Shown: piece by piece, positions 37,953 to 46,844 of the stretch
Numbering within the stretch: the first letter of the stretch is position 1
How the letters are laid out: each line of letters begins with the position of its first letter
DNA from: Thermomonas haemolytica
GTDB lineage: Bacteria; Pseudomonadota; Gammaproteobacteria; Xanthomonadales; Xanthomonadaceae
Assembly (NCBI RefSeq): GCF_004346265.1
Contig: NZ_SMAP01000008.1
Span: forward strand, 62,001-126,000
Direction of reading: 5' to 3'
Length of the DNA stretch: 64,000 nucleotides
Notes under the pieces: generated by a model
What the model was told of the DNA's origin: nothing
Seen by the model: only the letters and a program-made list of their open reading frames with translations
Databases searched by the model: none
Program-made: the position numbers and the translations under genes

Positions 37953-37991
37953 TTTATATCAGTTGACACTAATATAAGCAACGCCTAAATT
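37953..37991. promoter_or_regulatory. Divergent bigR/sqr promoters with a shared 24-bp operator
   Basis: The operator is at 37954-37977, with half-sites TTATATCAGT and ACTAATATAA (9 of 10 matching) around TGAC. Plus-strand promoter: TTGACA (37963-37968), 17-base spacer, TAAATT (37986-37991), toward sqr. Minus-strand promoter: TTGCTT (37981-37976), 17-base spacer, TATAAA (37958-37953), toward bigR. The palindrome covers the forward -35 and the whole reverse spacer, so one bound repressor would silence both. It is a rare AT-rich stretch in very GC-rich DNA. Confidence 0.8.
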
Positions 37992-38031
37992 ATCGACACA
38001 CTGCCGGAAGGCGACAACGGGGACCAAGACA

Positions 38032-39321
38032 ATGGCCAGGATCGTGGTGATGGGTGCGGGGCTGGGTGGCATGAGCGCGGCGTACGAGCTGCGCGAGGTG
38101 CTGGGCAAGGGGCACGAGATCGTGCTGGTGGGCAAGGGCGACATGTTCAGCTTCACGCCCTCCAACCCTTGGCTGGCGGTCGGCTGGCGCAAGCCGGAGG
38201 ACATCACGCTGAAGGTGTCCGATTACGTCGGCAAGCACGGCATCCGCTTCAACGGCGATGGCGTGGCCAAGATCGACGCCGAGGGCGATGCGGTCATCAC
38301 CGGCACCGGCGAGCGCATCGGCTACGACTACCTGATGATCTGCACCGGCCCGAAGCTGGCGTTCGAGGAAGTGCCCGGCACCGGCCCGGACGGCGGCTTC
38401 ACCCAGTCGGTGTGCACCACGCCGCACGCCGAGCACGCGTGGCAGGCCTACCAGGAATTCCTGAAGAACCCCGGCCCGATCGTGATCGGCGCGGTGCAGG
38501 GCGCCAGCTGCTTCGGCCCCGCCTACGAGTTCGTGATGATCCTCGACGCCGACCTGCGCAAGCGCAAGCTGCGCGACAAGGTGCCGATCACCTTCGTCAC
38601 CAGCGAGCCGTACATCGGCCACATGGGCTTGGGCGGCGTCGGCGACTCCAAGGGCCTGATGGAATCGGAGATGCGCCAGCGCCACATCAAGTGGATCGAG
38701 AACGCCAAGGTCGCCGAGGTGCGCGAGGGCGAGATGACCGTGGTGCCGCACGACGCCAAGGGCCAGCCGCTGGAGCCGCAGGTGGTGCCGTTCAAGTTCT
38801 CGATGCTGCTGCCGGCGTTCAAGGGCGTGGAGGCGGTGGCCGCGGTCGAGGGCCTGTGCAACCCGCGCGGCTTCGTGATCGTGGACAAGCACCAGCGCAG
38901 CCCGAAGTTCCCGAAGATCTTCTCGGCCGGCGTGTGCGTGGCGATCCCGCCGGTGGAGGCGACCCCGGTGCCGACCGGCGCGCCCAAGACCGGCTTCATG
39001 ATCGAGTCGATGGTCACCACCATCGTGCGCAACATCAAGGCCGAGCTGGAGGGCAAGACGCCCGACTTCGAGGGCACCTGGAACGCGGTGTGCCTGGCCG
39101 ACATGGGCGATACCGGCGCGGCCTTCGTGGCGCTGCCGCAGATCCCGCCGCGCAACGTCACCTGGACCAAGATCGGCAAGTGGGTGCACCTGGCCAAGAT
39201 CGGCTTCGAGAAATACTTCCTCTACAAGATGCGCAACGGCACCAGCGAGCCGATCTATGAAAAGCACATCCTCGGCCTGCTCGGCATCGAGCGCCTGAAG
39301 GACGGCAAGCGCCCGTCCTGA
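38032..39321 (+). CDS. sqr: Sulfide:quinone oxidoreductase (SQR)
   Basis: Membrane-associated flavoprotein oxidising sulfide to polysulfide or persulfide and passing electrons to the quinone pool. 429 residues; N-terminal FAD motif VVMGAGLGGMSAAYEL. Three cysteines at 128 (SVCTTP), 160 (GASCFGP) and 354 (NAVCLAD) correspond to the redox triad Cys128/Cys160/Cys356 of Acidithiobacillus ferrooxidans SQR. The C-terminus has amphipathic aromatic segments (WVHLAKIGFEKYFLYKM) suited to membrane binding. It is first in the operon, 41 bases after the predicted transcription start region, with GGGGA before the ATG. Confidence 0.92.
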   Translation: MARIVVMGAGLGGMSAAYELREVLGKGHEIVLVGKGDMFSFTPSNPWLAVGWRKPEDITLKVSDYVGKHGIRFNGDGVAKIDAEGDAVITGTGERIGYDYLMICTGPKLAFEEVPGTGPDGGFTQSVCTTPHAEHAWQAYQEFLKNPGPIVIGAVQGASCFGPAYEFVMILDADLRKRKLRDKVPITFVTSEPYIGHMGLGGVGDSKGLMESEMRQRHIKWIENAKVAEVREGEMTVVPHDAKGQPLEPQVVPFKFSMLLPAFKGVEAVAAVEGLCNPRGFVIVDKHQRSPKFPKIFSAGVCVAIPPVEATPVPTGAPKTGFMIESMVTTIVRNIKAELEGKTPDFEGTWNAVCLADMGDTGAAFVALPQIPPRNVTWTKIGKWVHLAKIGFEKYFLYKMRNGTSEPIYEKHILGLLGIERLKDGKRPS

Positions 39322-39406
39322 CCGCCGCGCCCGCGCCTTTCCTGTCCGACCCCGGGCGCGCACCCCGCGCCCGCCCATTCCAAAGCATTCGCAAGGAGAC
39401 ACCCCC

Positions 39407-39613
39407 ATGAACCTCGACCGTGCCGTGATGGCCTTCGCCGGCGTGATGATCCTGATCAGCGTGGCGCTGGTGTATTTCGTCTCGCCGTGGTGGCTGCTGT
39501 TTACTGCCTTCATCGGCCTGAACATGCTGCAGGCCAGCTTCACTGGCTTCTGCCCGGCGGCGATGATCTTCAAGAAGCTGGGCGTGCGTGGAGGCGGCTG
39601 TGCGTTCCAGTAA
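39407..39613 (+). CDS. DUF2892 (YgaP-type) membrane protein
   Basis: Small inner-membrane protein of 68 residues with two transmembrane helices (AVMAFAGVMILISVALVYF and WWLLFTAFIGLNMLQASF), followed by GFCPAAMIFKKLG. DUF2892 forms the membrane part of E. coli YgaP, where it is fused to a rhodanese and controlled by the BigR homologue YgaV. The conserved Cys in GFCPAA and a second near the C-terminus could carry persulfide. AAGGAGA lies before the ATG. Its 3' end overlaps the adaptor gene by 14 bases. Confidence 0.88.
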   Translation: MNLDRAVMAFAGVMILISVALVYFVSPWWLLFTAFIGLNMLQASFTGFCPAAMIFKKLGVRGGGCAFQ

Positions 39614-40691
39614 GCGCCTGCTGCTGCCGTCGCTGCTGGCGCTGGCGCTGGCCGCCTGCGGCGGCGAGAAGCCGGCCGCTATTCCCGCGTTGCCCCGCGA
39701 TCTCGCCACCTTCAAGGTCGAGGCCGGGCAGGGCCTACACGGCCGCGGCTGGGACGGCGTGGTCGAGGCGGTGCGCCGCGCCGACCTCGCCGCGCAGACC
39801 GCCGGCCGCGTGCAGGCGGTGCTGGTGGACGTGAACCAGCCGGTCAAGGCCGGCGACGTGCTGCTGCGGATCACCGCGGTGGAGCAGCAGGCCGGCGCCG
39901 AGCTGGCGCGCGCGCAGCTGCGCGCGGCCGAGGCCAATGCCGCCGAGGCCGAGCAGAACTACCGCCGCTTCGCCGCGCTGGCCGACGCGCAGTACGTGTC
40001 GAAGGCGCAGATCGACCAGGCCCGCGCCGCGCGCGATGCCGCGGTGGCCGCCCGCAACGCCGCCGCCGCCGCGCTGGCGCAGGCCAGCCAGCAGGCCGCC
40101 TACACCGTGGTGCGCGCGCCCTATGCGGGCGTGGTGGCGCGCCGCGACGTGGAGCCGGGCGAGACCGTCGCCCCGGGCATGCCGCTGATGAGCGTGTACG
40201 CGCCGGAGGCACTGCGCATCGAAGTGGCGGTGCCGCAGAGCCGCGCGGAGGCGATCCGCCGCGATCCGGCTGCCACCGTCACCCTGGCCGACGGGCGCCG
40301 GGTGAAGCCGGAGAGCGTGATCGTGTTTCCCGCGGCCGATCCGGTCAGTCACAGCGTCAATGTGCGCGTGAACCTGCCCGCGCTGGACCCGCCGGTCGCG
40401 CCCGGCACCACCGCCAAGGTGGTGTTCGCCGCGGATGCCGCCGGCCCCGCCGAGGCCGCCGCCGCGATCCGCATCCCGGCCGCCAGCGTCGCCCAGCGCG
40501 GCGAGCTGGCCGGCGCCTACGTGGTGCAGGACGGCCGTCTGCTGCTGCGCCAGCTGCGCCTGGGCGCGCGCGTCGGCGACAGCGTGGAAGTCATCTCCGG
40601 CCTGAAGGCGGGCGACGTGGTGGTGCGCGACCCGGTCGCCGCGCTGCAGGCGCTGGCGGCCCAGCGCAAGGCGGGAGGCGGCCGTGACTGA
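39600..40691 (+). CDS. RND efflux periplasmic adaptor (membrane fusion protein), lipoprotein
   Basis: Adaptor linking an RND pump to an outer-membrane channel. I choose the GTG at 39600 because GGAGG at 39590-39594 is well spaced; this gives 363 residues starting with a lipoprotein signal with lipobox LAAC (Cys20). A biotinyl-lipoyl-like hairpin follows, with long helices (AGAELARAQLRAAEANAAEAEQNY and on), VRAPYAGVVARRDVEPGETVAPG, then beta-barrel and membrane-proximal domains. It overlaps the permease gene by eight bases. Located inside the sulfide operon, so expression with sqr is likely; cargo unknown. Confidence 0.92.
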   Translation: MRSSKRLLLPSLLALALAACGGEKPAAIPALPRDLATFKVEAGQGLHGRGWDGVVEAVRRADLAAQTAGRVQAVLVDVNQPVKAGDVLLRITAVEQQAGAELARAQLRAAEANAAEAEQNYRRFAALADAQYVSKAQIDQARAARDAAVAARNAAAAALAQASQQAAYTVVRAPYAGVVARRDVEPGETVAPGMPLMSVYAPEALRIEVAVPQSRAEAIRRDPAATVTLADGRRVKPESVIVFPAADPVSHSVNVRVNLPALDPPVAPGTTAKVVFAADAAGPAEAAAAIRIPAASVAQRGELAGAYVVQDGRLLLRQLRLGARVGDSVEVISGLKAGDVVVRDPVAALQALAAQRKAGGGRD

Positions 40692-43600
40692 GCGCGCGCG
40701 CATGGGCATCTCCGGGCGGCTGGCCGCGGCCTTCCAGAACAACCCGCTGACCCCGATCCTGGCGGTCATGGGGCTGTTGCTGGGCCTGCTGGCGGTGGCC
40801 ATCACCCCGCGCGAGGAAGAGCCGCAGATCGACGTGACGATGGCCAACGTCATCGTCCCGTTCGACGGCGCCAGCAGCCGCGACGTCGAGCAGTGGGTGG
40901 CCACGCCGCTGGAGCAGAAGCTGTCCGAGATCGAAGGCGTCAAGCACGTCTATTCGATCAGCCGTCCCGGCGTGGCCGTGCTGACGGTGGAATTCGAGGT
41001 CGGCGTGCAGCGCCAGCCCGCGCTGGTGCGCCTGTACAACCAGGTGTTCTCGAATGCCGACTTCCTGCCGCAGCGCGCCGGCGTCGGCCAACCGATCGTC
41101 AAGCCCAAGGGCATCGACGACGTGCCGGTGATGGCGCTCACCCTGTGGAGCGATGACCCGCAGACCGACGCCACCCGGCTGGCGGAGGTCGCGCACACGC
41201 TGGAGGCCGAGCTCAAGCGCATCCCCGGCACCCGCGACATCTACACCATCGGCGCGCCCGACCAGAGCGTGCTGGTGACACTCGATGCGGCCAAGCTCGC
41301 CGCCTACGGCATGGGCGTCAACGACCTCGCGCAAGCGCTGCAGGCGGCCAACCTGGTGCACCAGGCCGGCGAGCGCGTGGACGCCGCGCAGGGCGCGGTG
41401 CCGGTGACCGCCGGGCGCTACCTGGCCAGTGCCGATGATGTCGCCAACCTGGTGATCGGCAGCCGCGACGGCAAGCCGATCCTGCTCTCCGACGTGGCCA
41501 GCATCGAGCCGCGCGGGGATCTTCCCACCCGCTACGTCTGGTTCGGGGCTCCGCCCGGGCGCACCGGCCCGCAGGCCGGCATCGCGCCGGCGGTCACCAT
41601 CGCCATCGCCAAGAAGCCCGGCAGCAACGCCAGCGACATCACCAACGCGATCGCGCAGCGCCTGCAGCAGCTCAAGGGCGAACTGATCCCGGCCGGCGTG
41701 CACGTCAGCGTGACCCGCGACTACGGCGCGACCGCCAGCGACAAGGCGCAGAAGCTGATCCAGAAACTGGTGTTCGCCACCGGCAGCGTGGTGCTGCTGG
41801 TGCTGTTCGCGCTCGGCTGGCGCGAGGCCATCGTGGTCGGCGCCGCGGTCATCCTGACCCTGGCGGTGACCCTGTTCGCGTCCAAGGTCATGGGCTTCAC
41901 CCTGAACCGGGTGTCGCTGTTCGCGCTGATCTTCTCGATCGGCATCCTGGTGGACGATGCCATCGTGGTGGTGGAGAACATCCACCGGCACATGGCGCGC
42001 GACGGCAAGTCGTTGTTCGAGGCGATCCCGCCGGCGGTGGACGAAGTCGGCGGGCCGACCATCCTGGCCACCTTCACCGTGATCGCGGCGCTGATGCCGA
42101 TGGCGTTCGTCACCGGGCTGATGGGCCCGTACATGCGCCCGATCCCGATCAACGCCTCGGTCGGCATGCTGCTGTCGCTGGCGATCGCGCTGATCGTCAC
42201 CCCGTGGCTGTCGCTGAAGCTGCTGGCCCGCCACGGGCACGCCGCCGACACCGACCACGACCACGAGGAAAAGCAGGCCACCTGGCTGCACCGCCTGTTC
42301 GAGCGGGTGATGTCGCCGTTCCTGCGCGGCGAGCGCGCCGGGCGCCGGCGCGGGCTGCTGTTCGCCTCGATGGTCGGGCTGGTGGCGCTGGCGGCCTCGC
42401 TGGCGGTGTTCAAGCTGGTGGTCCTGAAGATGCTGCCGTTCGACAACAAGTCGGAGGTGCAGGTGGTGGTGGACATGCCCGAGGGCAGCACGCTCGAGCA
42501 GACCAATGCCCTGCTCACCGAGCTGGCCGCGGCGGTGGACACGGTGCCGGAAGTGCTCAATTACCAGGGCTATGCCGGTACCGCCTCACCGATCAACTTC
42601 AACGGCCTGGTGCGCCAGTACTTCCTGCGCAACGCCAGCTACATGGGCGATCTGCAGATCAACCTGGTGGACAAGCACCACCGCAAGCGCCAGAGCCACG
42701 AGATCGCGCTGGCGATGCGGCCGATGCTGGCCAAGCTGGGGCAGAAGTACGGCGCCTCGGTGAAGGTGGTGGAAGTGCCGCCGGGCCCGCCGGTGCTGTC
42801 GCCGCTGGTGGCCGAGGTGTACGGGCCGGACTACGCCGGCCAGCGCAAGGTGGGCCTGGCGCTGGCGAAGGAGCGCTTCGCCACCACCGACGGCATCGTG
42901 GACATCGACACCACGGTGGAAGCCGACGCCCCGCGCGAGCAGATCGTGGTGGACCGCGAGCGTGCCGCGCGCCTGGGCGTGCCGCAATCGGCGATCGCCG
43001 ACGCCATCGCGATGGGCGTGTCCGGGCTGGATGCCACCTATGTGCATGACGGGGTGTCCAAGTATCCGCGCCCGGTGCGCCTGCGCCTGCCAGCGCAGGA
43101 CCAGGCCGCGCTGTCCTCGCTGCTGGCGCTCAAGGTGCGCGGCGCGCAGGGCCAGCTGGTGCCGCTGTCGGAGCTGGTGCGGGTGGAGAAGGCGCGCTGG
43201 GATGGGGCCATCTACCACAAGGACGGCCTGCCGGTGGTGTACGTCACCGCGGACGAGGCCGGCAAGCTGGACAGCCCGCTGTACGGCATGTTCGGCATCG
43301 TCGGCCAGCTCAACCACACCAAGGTGAATGGCCAGCAGCTCGCGCAGACCTTCATCGCGCAGCCGGAAGACACCAGCGACTATGCGGTCAAGTGGGATGG
43401 CGAATGGCAGATCACCTATGAAACCTTCCGCGACATGGGCATTGCCTATGCGGCCGGCATGGTGCTGATCTACCTGCTGGTGGTGGCGCAGTTCCGCAGC
43501 TATCTGGTGCCGCTGGTGATCATGGCGCCGATCCCGCTGACCATCATCGGGGTGATGCCGGGGCACGCGCTGCTGGGCAAGCAGTTCACCGCCACCAGCA

Positions 43601-43923
43601 TGATCGGCATGATCGCGCTGGCCGGCATCATCGTGCGCAACTCGATCCTGCTGGTGGACTTCATCAACCAGGAAACCGCGCGCGGGGTGCCGCTGGTGGA
43701 GGCGGTGATCGATGCCTGCGCGGTGCGCGCCAAGCCCATCGTGCTGACCGGCGTGGCGGCGATGCTGGGCGCGTTCTTCATCCTCGACGACCCGATCTTC
43801 AACGGGCTGGCGATCTCGCTGATCTTCGGCATCTTCGTCAGCACGCTGCTCACGCTGGTGGTGATCCCGCTGCTGTACTACGTCCTGCGCAAGCACGCGC
43901 TGGCCAGGGCGGCGAGTGCTTGA
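40684..43923 (+). CDS. RND-family efflux permease
   Basis: Proton-driven trimeric pump of 1079 residues with the standard two-times-six transmembrane layout and large periplasmic loops. Helix 4 holds the proton-relay pair in GILVDDAIVVVENI, which favours the hydrophobe/amphiphile (HAE) class over the heavy-metal class. Distinctive features are a long cytoplasmic-side insert HGHAADTDHDHEEKQ (His/Asp rich) near residue 520 and a substrate domain without the usual multidrug residues. It forms a pump with the adaptor just upstream; there is no outer channel gene in the operon (tolC is at 14 kb). Export of polysulfide or thiol products is an inference. Confidence 0.93.
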   Translation: MTERARMGISGRLAAAFQNNPLTPILAVMGLLLGLLAVAITPREEEPQIDVTMANVIVPFDGASSRDVEQWVATPLEQKLSEIEGVKHVYSISRPGVAVLTVEFEVGVQRQPALVRLYNQVFSNADFLPQRAGVGQPIVKPKGIDDVPVMALTLWSDDPQTDATRLAEVAHTLEAELKRIPGTRDIYTIGAPDQSVLVTLDAAKLAAYGMGVNDLAQALQAANLVHQAGERVDAAQGAVPVTAGRYLASADDVANLVIGSRDGKPILLSDVASIEPRGDLPTRYVWFGAPPGRTGPQAGIAPAVTIAIAKKPGSNASDITNAIAQRLQQLKGELIPAGVHVSVTRDYGATASDKAQKLIQKLVFATGSVVLLVLFALGWREAIVVGAAVILTLAVTLFASKVMGFTLNRVSLFALIFSIGILVDDAIVVVENIHRHMARDGKSLFEAIPPAVDEVGGPTILATFTVIAALMPMAFVTGLMGPYMRPIPINASVGMLLSLAIALIVTPWLSLKLLARHGHAADTDHDHEEKQATWLHRLFERVMSPFLRGERAGRRRGLLFASMVGLVALAASLAVFKLVVLKMLPFDNKSEVQVVVDMPEGSTLEQTNALLTELAAAVDTVPEVLNYQGYAGTASPINFNGLVRQYFLRNASYMGDLQINLVDKHHRKRQSHEIALAMRPMLAKLGQKYGASVKVVEVPPGPPVLSPLVAEVYGPDYAGQRKVGLALAKERFATTDGIVDIDTTVEADAPREQIVVDRERAARLGVPQSAIADAIAMGVSGLDATYVHDGVSKYPRPVRLRLPAQDQAALSSLLALKVRGAQGQLVPLSELVRVEKARWDGAIYHKDGLPVVYVTADEAGKLDSPLYGMFGIVGQLNHTKVNGQQLAQTFIAQPEDTSDYAVKWDGEWQITYETFRDMGIAYAAGMVLIYLLVVAQFRSYLVPLVIMAPIPLTIIGVMPGHALLGKQFTATSMIGMIALAGIIVRNSILLVDFINQETARGVPLVEAVIDACAVRAKPIVLTGVAAMLGAFFILDDPIFNGLAISLIFGIFVSTLLTLVVIPLLYYVLRKHALARAASA

Positions 43924-44001
43924 ACCACCGGGCGCGGCCCCCGTGCGACCGGGTGGCGCGCCGCGACGACCACGAAGGCTTACGCGAACAGGAGGCATGG
44001 C

Positions 44002-44475
44002 ATGAGCGAAGGCGAAGGCACCGGCGAGGGCATCCGCCTGCTGCTGGAACAGGAAGGCCCGTACGCGTTCCGGATCAGCTTCGAAGGCACCGGGCTGGAG
44101 GCGCTGCACAGCGACGAGCCGGCCCCGCTGGGCGGCGGCAGCGGCCCCAATCCCTCGCACCTGCTGCTGGCAGGGGTGGCCAACTGCCTGTCCTCCAGCC
44201 TGTTGTTCGCATTGCGCAAGTTCAAGAACGCACCCGGCCCGATCCGCACCGAGATCGTCGCCCACAAGGCGCGCAACGCGGCCGGGCGCTGGCGCATCCC
44301 GCAGGCGACTGTGACCATCCATCTGTCCGATGCCGCCGCCGGGATGGAGCATTTCGACCGCGTGCTGGCGCAGTTCGAGCAGTTCTGCATCGTCACCCAG
44401 AGCGTGCGCGAGGGCATGCAGGTGGACGTGAAGGTGGTGGATGCCGACGGCGCGGAGTTCATCCCCGGTAACTGA
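44002..44475 (+). CDS. OsmC/Ohr-family protein
   Basis: Thiol peroxidase-fold protein of 157 residues. The two redox cysteines are Cys62 (VANCLSSSL) and Cys129 (QFCIVTQSV). Classical OsmC/Ohr reduce organic hydroperoxides. The position between an RND pump and SQR-like genes raises the possibility that this one handles persulfides or polysulfides. GGAGGC precedes the ATG. It starts 78 bases after the permease. Confidence 0.9.
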   Translation: MSEGEGTGEGIRLLLEQEGPYAFRISFEGTGLEALHSDEPAPLGGGSGPNPSHLLLAGVANCLSSSLLFALRKFKNAPGPIRTEIVAHKARNAAGRWRIPQATVTIHLSDAAAGMEHFDRVLAQFEQFCIVTQSVREGMQVDVKVVDADGAEFIPGN

Positions 44476-44508
44476 GGCAGGCCACGCGGGCGGCGCGAGG
44501 AGGCAGCA

Positions 44509-44934
44509 ATGGTCGATGACGGAAAAACCCCGGCGCTGGCGCGGCCGGTGCATACCGTGGGCCAGGCGATCCGCCTGCTGGAGCGCGCCGGGCTGATGGT
44601 GATCCTGGCCGCCACCCTGGTGGCGATGGTGGCCGAGGTGTTGCACATGCTCGGCAAGGGCAAGGTGGACATCCCCGACCTGCTCCTGCTGTTCATGTAC
44701 CTGGAGATGGTGGCGCTGGTCGGAATGTACTGGAGCAAGGGCAAGATGTCGGTGCGCATGCCGCTGTACATCGCCATGGTCGGCGTGGCCCGGCACATGA
44801 TGACCGACACCTCGCTGGCCGCGCCGTGGGCGTTGCTGGCCGGCGCCGGGGCGATCCTGGTGCTGGCGGCGGCCGTGCTGGTGGTGCGCTACGGCCATAC
44901 CCGCTTTCCCTACGGACAGGACGAGGCGATCTAG
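44509..44934 (+). CDS. PsiE-family membrane protein
   Basis: Inner-membrane protein of 141 residues with four predicted helices (AGLMVILAATLVAMVAEVLHML; LLLLFMYLEMVALVGMYW; MPLYIAMVGVARHMM; LLAGAGAILVLAAAVLVV). PsiE was named for phosphate-starvation induction in E. coli, but its function is unknown. A conserved His and Asp (ARHMMTD) lie between helices 3 and 4. GAGGAGGCAG precedes the start. Same strand and close spacing (33 bases) place it in the sulfide operon. Confidence 0.85.
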   Translation: MVDDGKTPALARPVHTVGQAIRLLERAGLMVILAATLVAMVAEVLHMLGKGKVDIPDLLLLFMYLEMVALVGMYWSKGKMSVRMPLYIAMVGVARHMMTDTSLAAPWALLAGAGAILVLAAAVLVVRYGHTRFPYGQDEAI

Positions 44935-45040
44935 CGTTGCGCGCACGTTCATCCGCGGGCAGCCAAGCGGCATCGGCCTTCGCCTGCGGATAACGCCGTC
45001 GCGCCCAAGCTGGCCTTACTTCCCCCAAGGAGTCACGCCC

Positions 45041-46345
45041 ATGGCATCGCCCTCCAGTATCGGCCCGCACGTCCTCGTCCTCGGCGGCAATTTCGCCGGC
45101 CTTTCCAGCGCCCAGCGCGTGCGCCAGTTCGCCGGGCCGTCGGTGCGGATCACCGTGATCGACCGCAAGGACTACCTGCTGTTCGTCCCCAACATCCCGG
45201 CCGACGTGTTCGAGGACCAGGACCCCGCGCTGCGCCAGCGCATGGAATTGCGCGAGGTGCTGGCCAAGGACGACATCGCCTTCGTGCAGGGCGAGGTCAA
45301 GGCGATCGACGTGGACCGCAAGCGGGTGGAGTTCGTGCCGAACGAGCGCCCCGGCAGCGAGACCCAGGCGATCGGCTACGACTACCTGGTGATCGCGGTC
45401 GGAAACCGCCTGGCCTACGACGCGATCGAGGGCTTCGCCGAATTCGGGCACACCGTGTCCGACCTCTACCACGGCAACCGCCTGCGTGAGTACCTGCATC
45501 GCGGCGGCTACCGCGGCGGCCCGGTGGCGATCGGCTCCGCGCGCTTCCACCAGGGCAATGGCGCCAAGGGCCTGCAGCCGTATCCGGGCGGCAGCATCCC
45601 GGATGCGCTGGCCGCCTGCGAGGGCCCGCCGGTGGAGGTGATGCTGTCCATGGCGACCTGGCTCGGCAAGCACGGCCTGGGCGGGCCGGACAAGGTCACC
45701 GTGTTCACTCCGGCCGAGCTGATCGCCGAGGACGCCGGCGAAACGGTGGTGAAGCAGCTGCTGGAGATCGCCTCCGGCATGGGCTTCCACTACATGAACA
45801 AGACCCAGGACATCCGCCGCCTCACCGCCGACGGCATCGAATTCGCGGACGGCCGCAGCGTCGAGGCCGAGCTGAAGATCATCTTCCCGGACTGGGTCGC
45901 GCACGATTTCCTGAAAGGCCTGCCGATCTGCGACGACATGGGCTTCGTGAAGACCGACCTGCTGATGCGCAACCCCGACTACCCCAGCGTGTTCGCAGCG
46001 GGTGATGCGGCGGCGGTGACCGTGCCCAAGCTCGGCGCGATCGGCCACCAGCAGACCGAGATCGTCGGCCGCCAGATCGCGAAGGACCTCGGCGCGCTCA
46101 CTGCCGAGGAGGCCGACAGGCCGCTGCAGCCGGTCGTGTACTGCATCGGCGACATGGGCGGCGGCAAGGCCTTCTACATCCGCTCCAACACCTGGTACGG
46201 CGGCGATACCGCGGTGCTGAAGATGGGGCGGATGGCCTACTTCCTGAAGATGCGCTACCGCGACCTGTTCTTCCAGACCCACGGCAAGACCCCGGACTGG
46301 GGCCTCGACCTGGCCGAACTGCTGGCCGAGGGCCATACCGGATGA
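45041..46345 (+). CDS. SQR-like NAD(P)/FAD-dependent oxidoreductase (second copy)
   Basis: Flavoprotein of 434 residues in the SQR/NDH-2 superfamily; FAD motif VLVLGGNFAGLSSA and second-domain GVFAAGDAA-like segment (VFAAGDAAAVTVPK). Only Cys193, Cys297 and Cys368 are present; the last (VVYCIGDMGGGKAFY) matches the third SQR cysteine, but the Cys128/Cys160 pair is missing, so it may reduce quinone from another donor or use a different sulfur chemistry. AAGGAG is at the right distance before the ATG. A 106-base gap separates it from psiE. Confidence 0.85.
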   Translation: MASPSSIGPHVLVLGGNFAGLSSAQRVRQFAGPSVRITVIDRKDYLLFVPNIPADVFEDQDPALRQRMELREVLAKDDIAFVQGEVKAIDVDRKRVEFVPNERPGSETQAIGYDYLVIAVGNRLAYDAIEGFAEFGHTVSDLYHGNRLREYLHRGGYRGGPVAIGSARFHQGNGAKGLQPYPGGSIPDALAACEGPPVEVMLSMATWLGKHGLGGPDKVTVFTPAELIAEDAGETVVKQLLEIASGMGFHYMNKTQDIRRLTADGIEFADGRSVEAELKIIFPDWVAHDFLKGLPICDDMGFVKTDLLMRNPDYPSVFAAGDAAAVTVPKLGAIGHQQTEIVGRQIAKDLGALTAEEADRPLQPVVYCIGDMGGGKAFYIRSNTWYGGDTAVLKMGRMAYFLKMRYRDLFFQTHGKTPDWGLDLAELLAEGHTG

Positions 46346-46387
46346 CCCACACCCGGCCGCGCCCGCGCGCGGCCAAAGGAGCCCTGC

Positions 46388-46828
46388 TTGAACGATCCCG
46401 ACTCCCTGCTCATCGCCTGTCCGGCCTGCCACGCGCTCAACCGCGTGCCGCAGGCGCGACTGGGCGACTATCCCAAATGCGGCAAATGCGGCGCGGCGCT
46501 GTTTCCGGGCAAACCGGTGGCGCTGGATGAGGCCGGCTTCCATGCACATGTGGAGCGCGCCGATCTGCCGGTGCTGGTCGATTTCTGGGCGCCCTGGTGC
46601 GGCCCGTGCCGGATGATGGCGCCGCAGTTCGAGGCCGCGGCGGCGCAGCTGGAGCCATACGTGCGTCTGGCCAAGGTCGATACCGAGGCGCAGCCGGCGC
46701 TGGGCGCGCGTTTCGGCATCCGCAGCATTCCCACGCTCGCCCTGTTCAAGGGCGGGCGCGAGCTGGCGCGGCAGGCCGGGGCGATGGGCGTGGCAGATAT
46801 CGTGCGCTGGACGCGCCAGTATCTTTGA
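46388..46828 (+). CDS. trxC: Thioredoxin TrxC (thioredoxin 2)
   Basis: Thiol-disulfide reductase of 146 residues with an extra N-terminal zinc domain: CPAC (Cys11, Cys14) and CGKC (Cys31, Cys34), then the thioredoxin fold with active site WCGPC (Cys71, Cys74) and cis-Pro in SIPTLALF. The start codon is TTG with AGGAG seven to eight bases upstream; no ATG is available before the zinc domain. In this context it could reduce persulfides on proteins or recycle BigR. Confidence 0.95.
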   Translation: MNDPDSLLIACPACHALNRVPQARLGDYPKCGKCGAALFPGKPVALDEAGFHAHVERADLPVLVDFWAPWCGPCRMMAPQFEAAAAQLEPYVRLAKVDTEAQPALGARFGIRSIPTLALFKGGRELARQAGAMGVADIVRWTRQYL

Positions 46829-46844
46829 GCAAGAGAGGGGCAGC

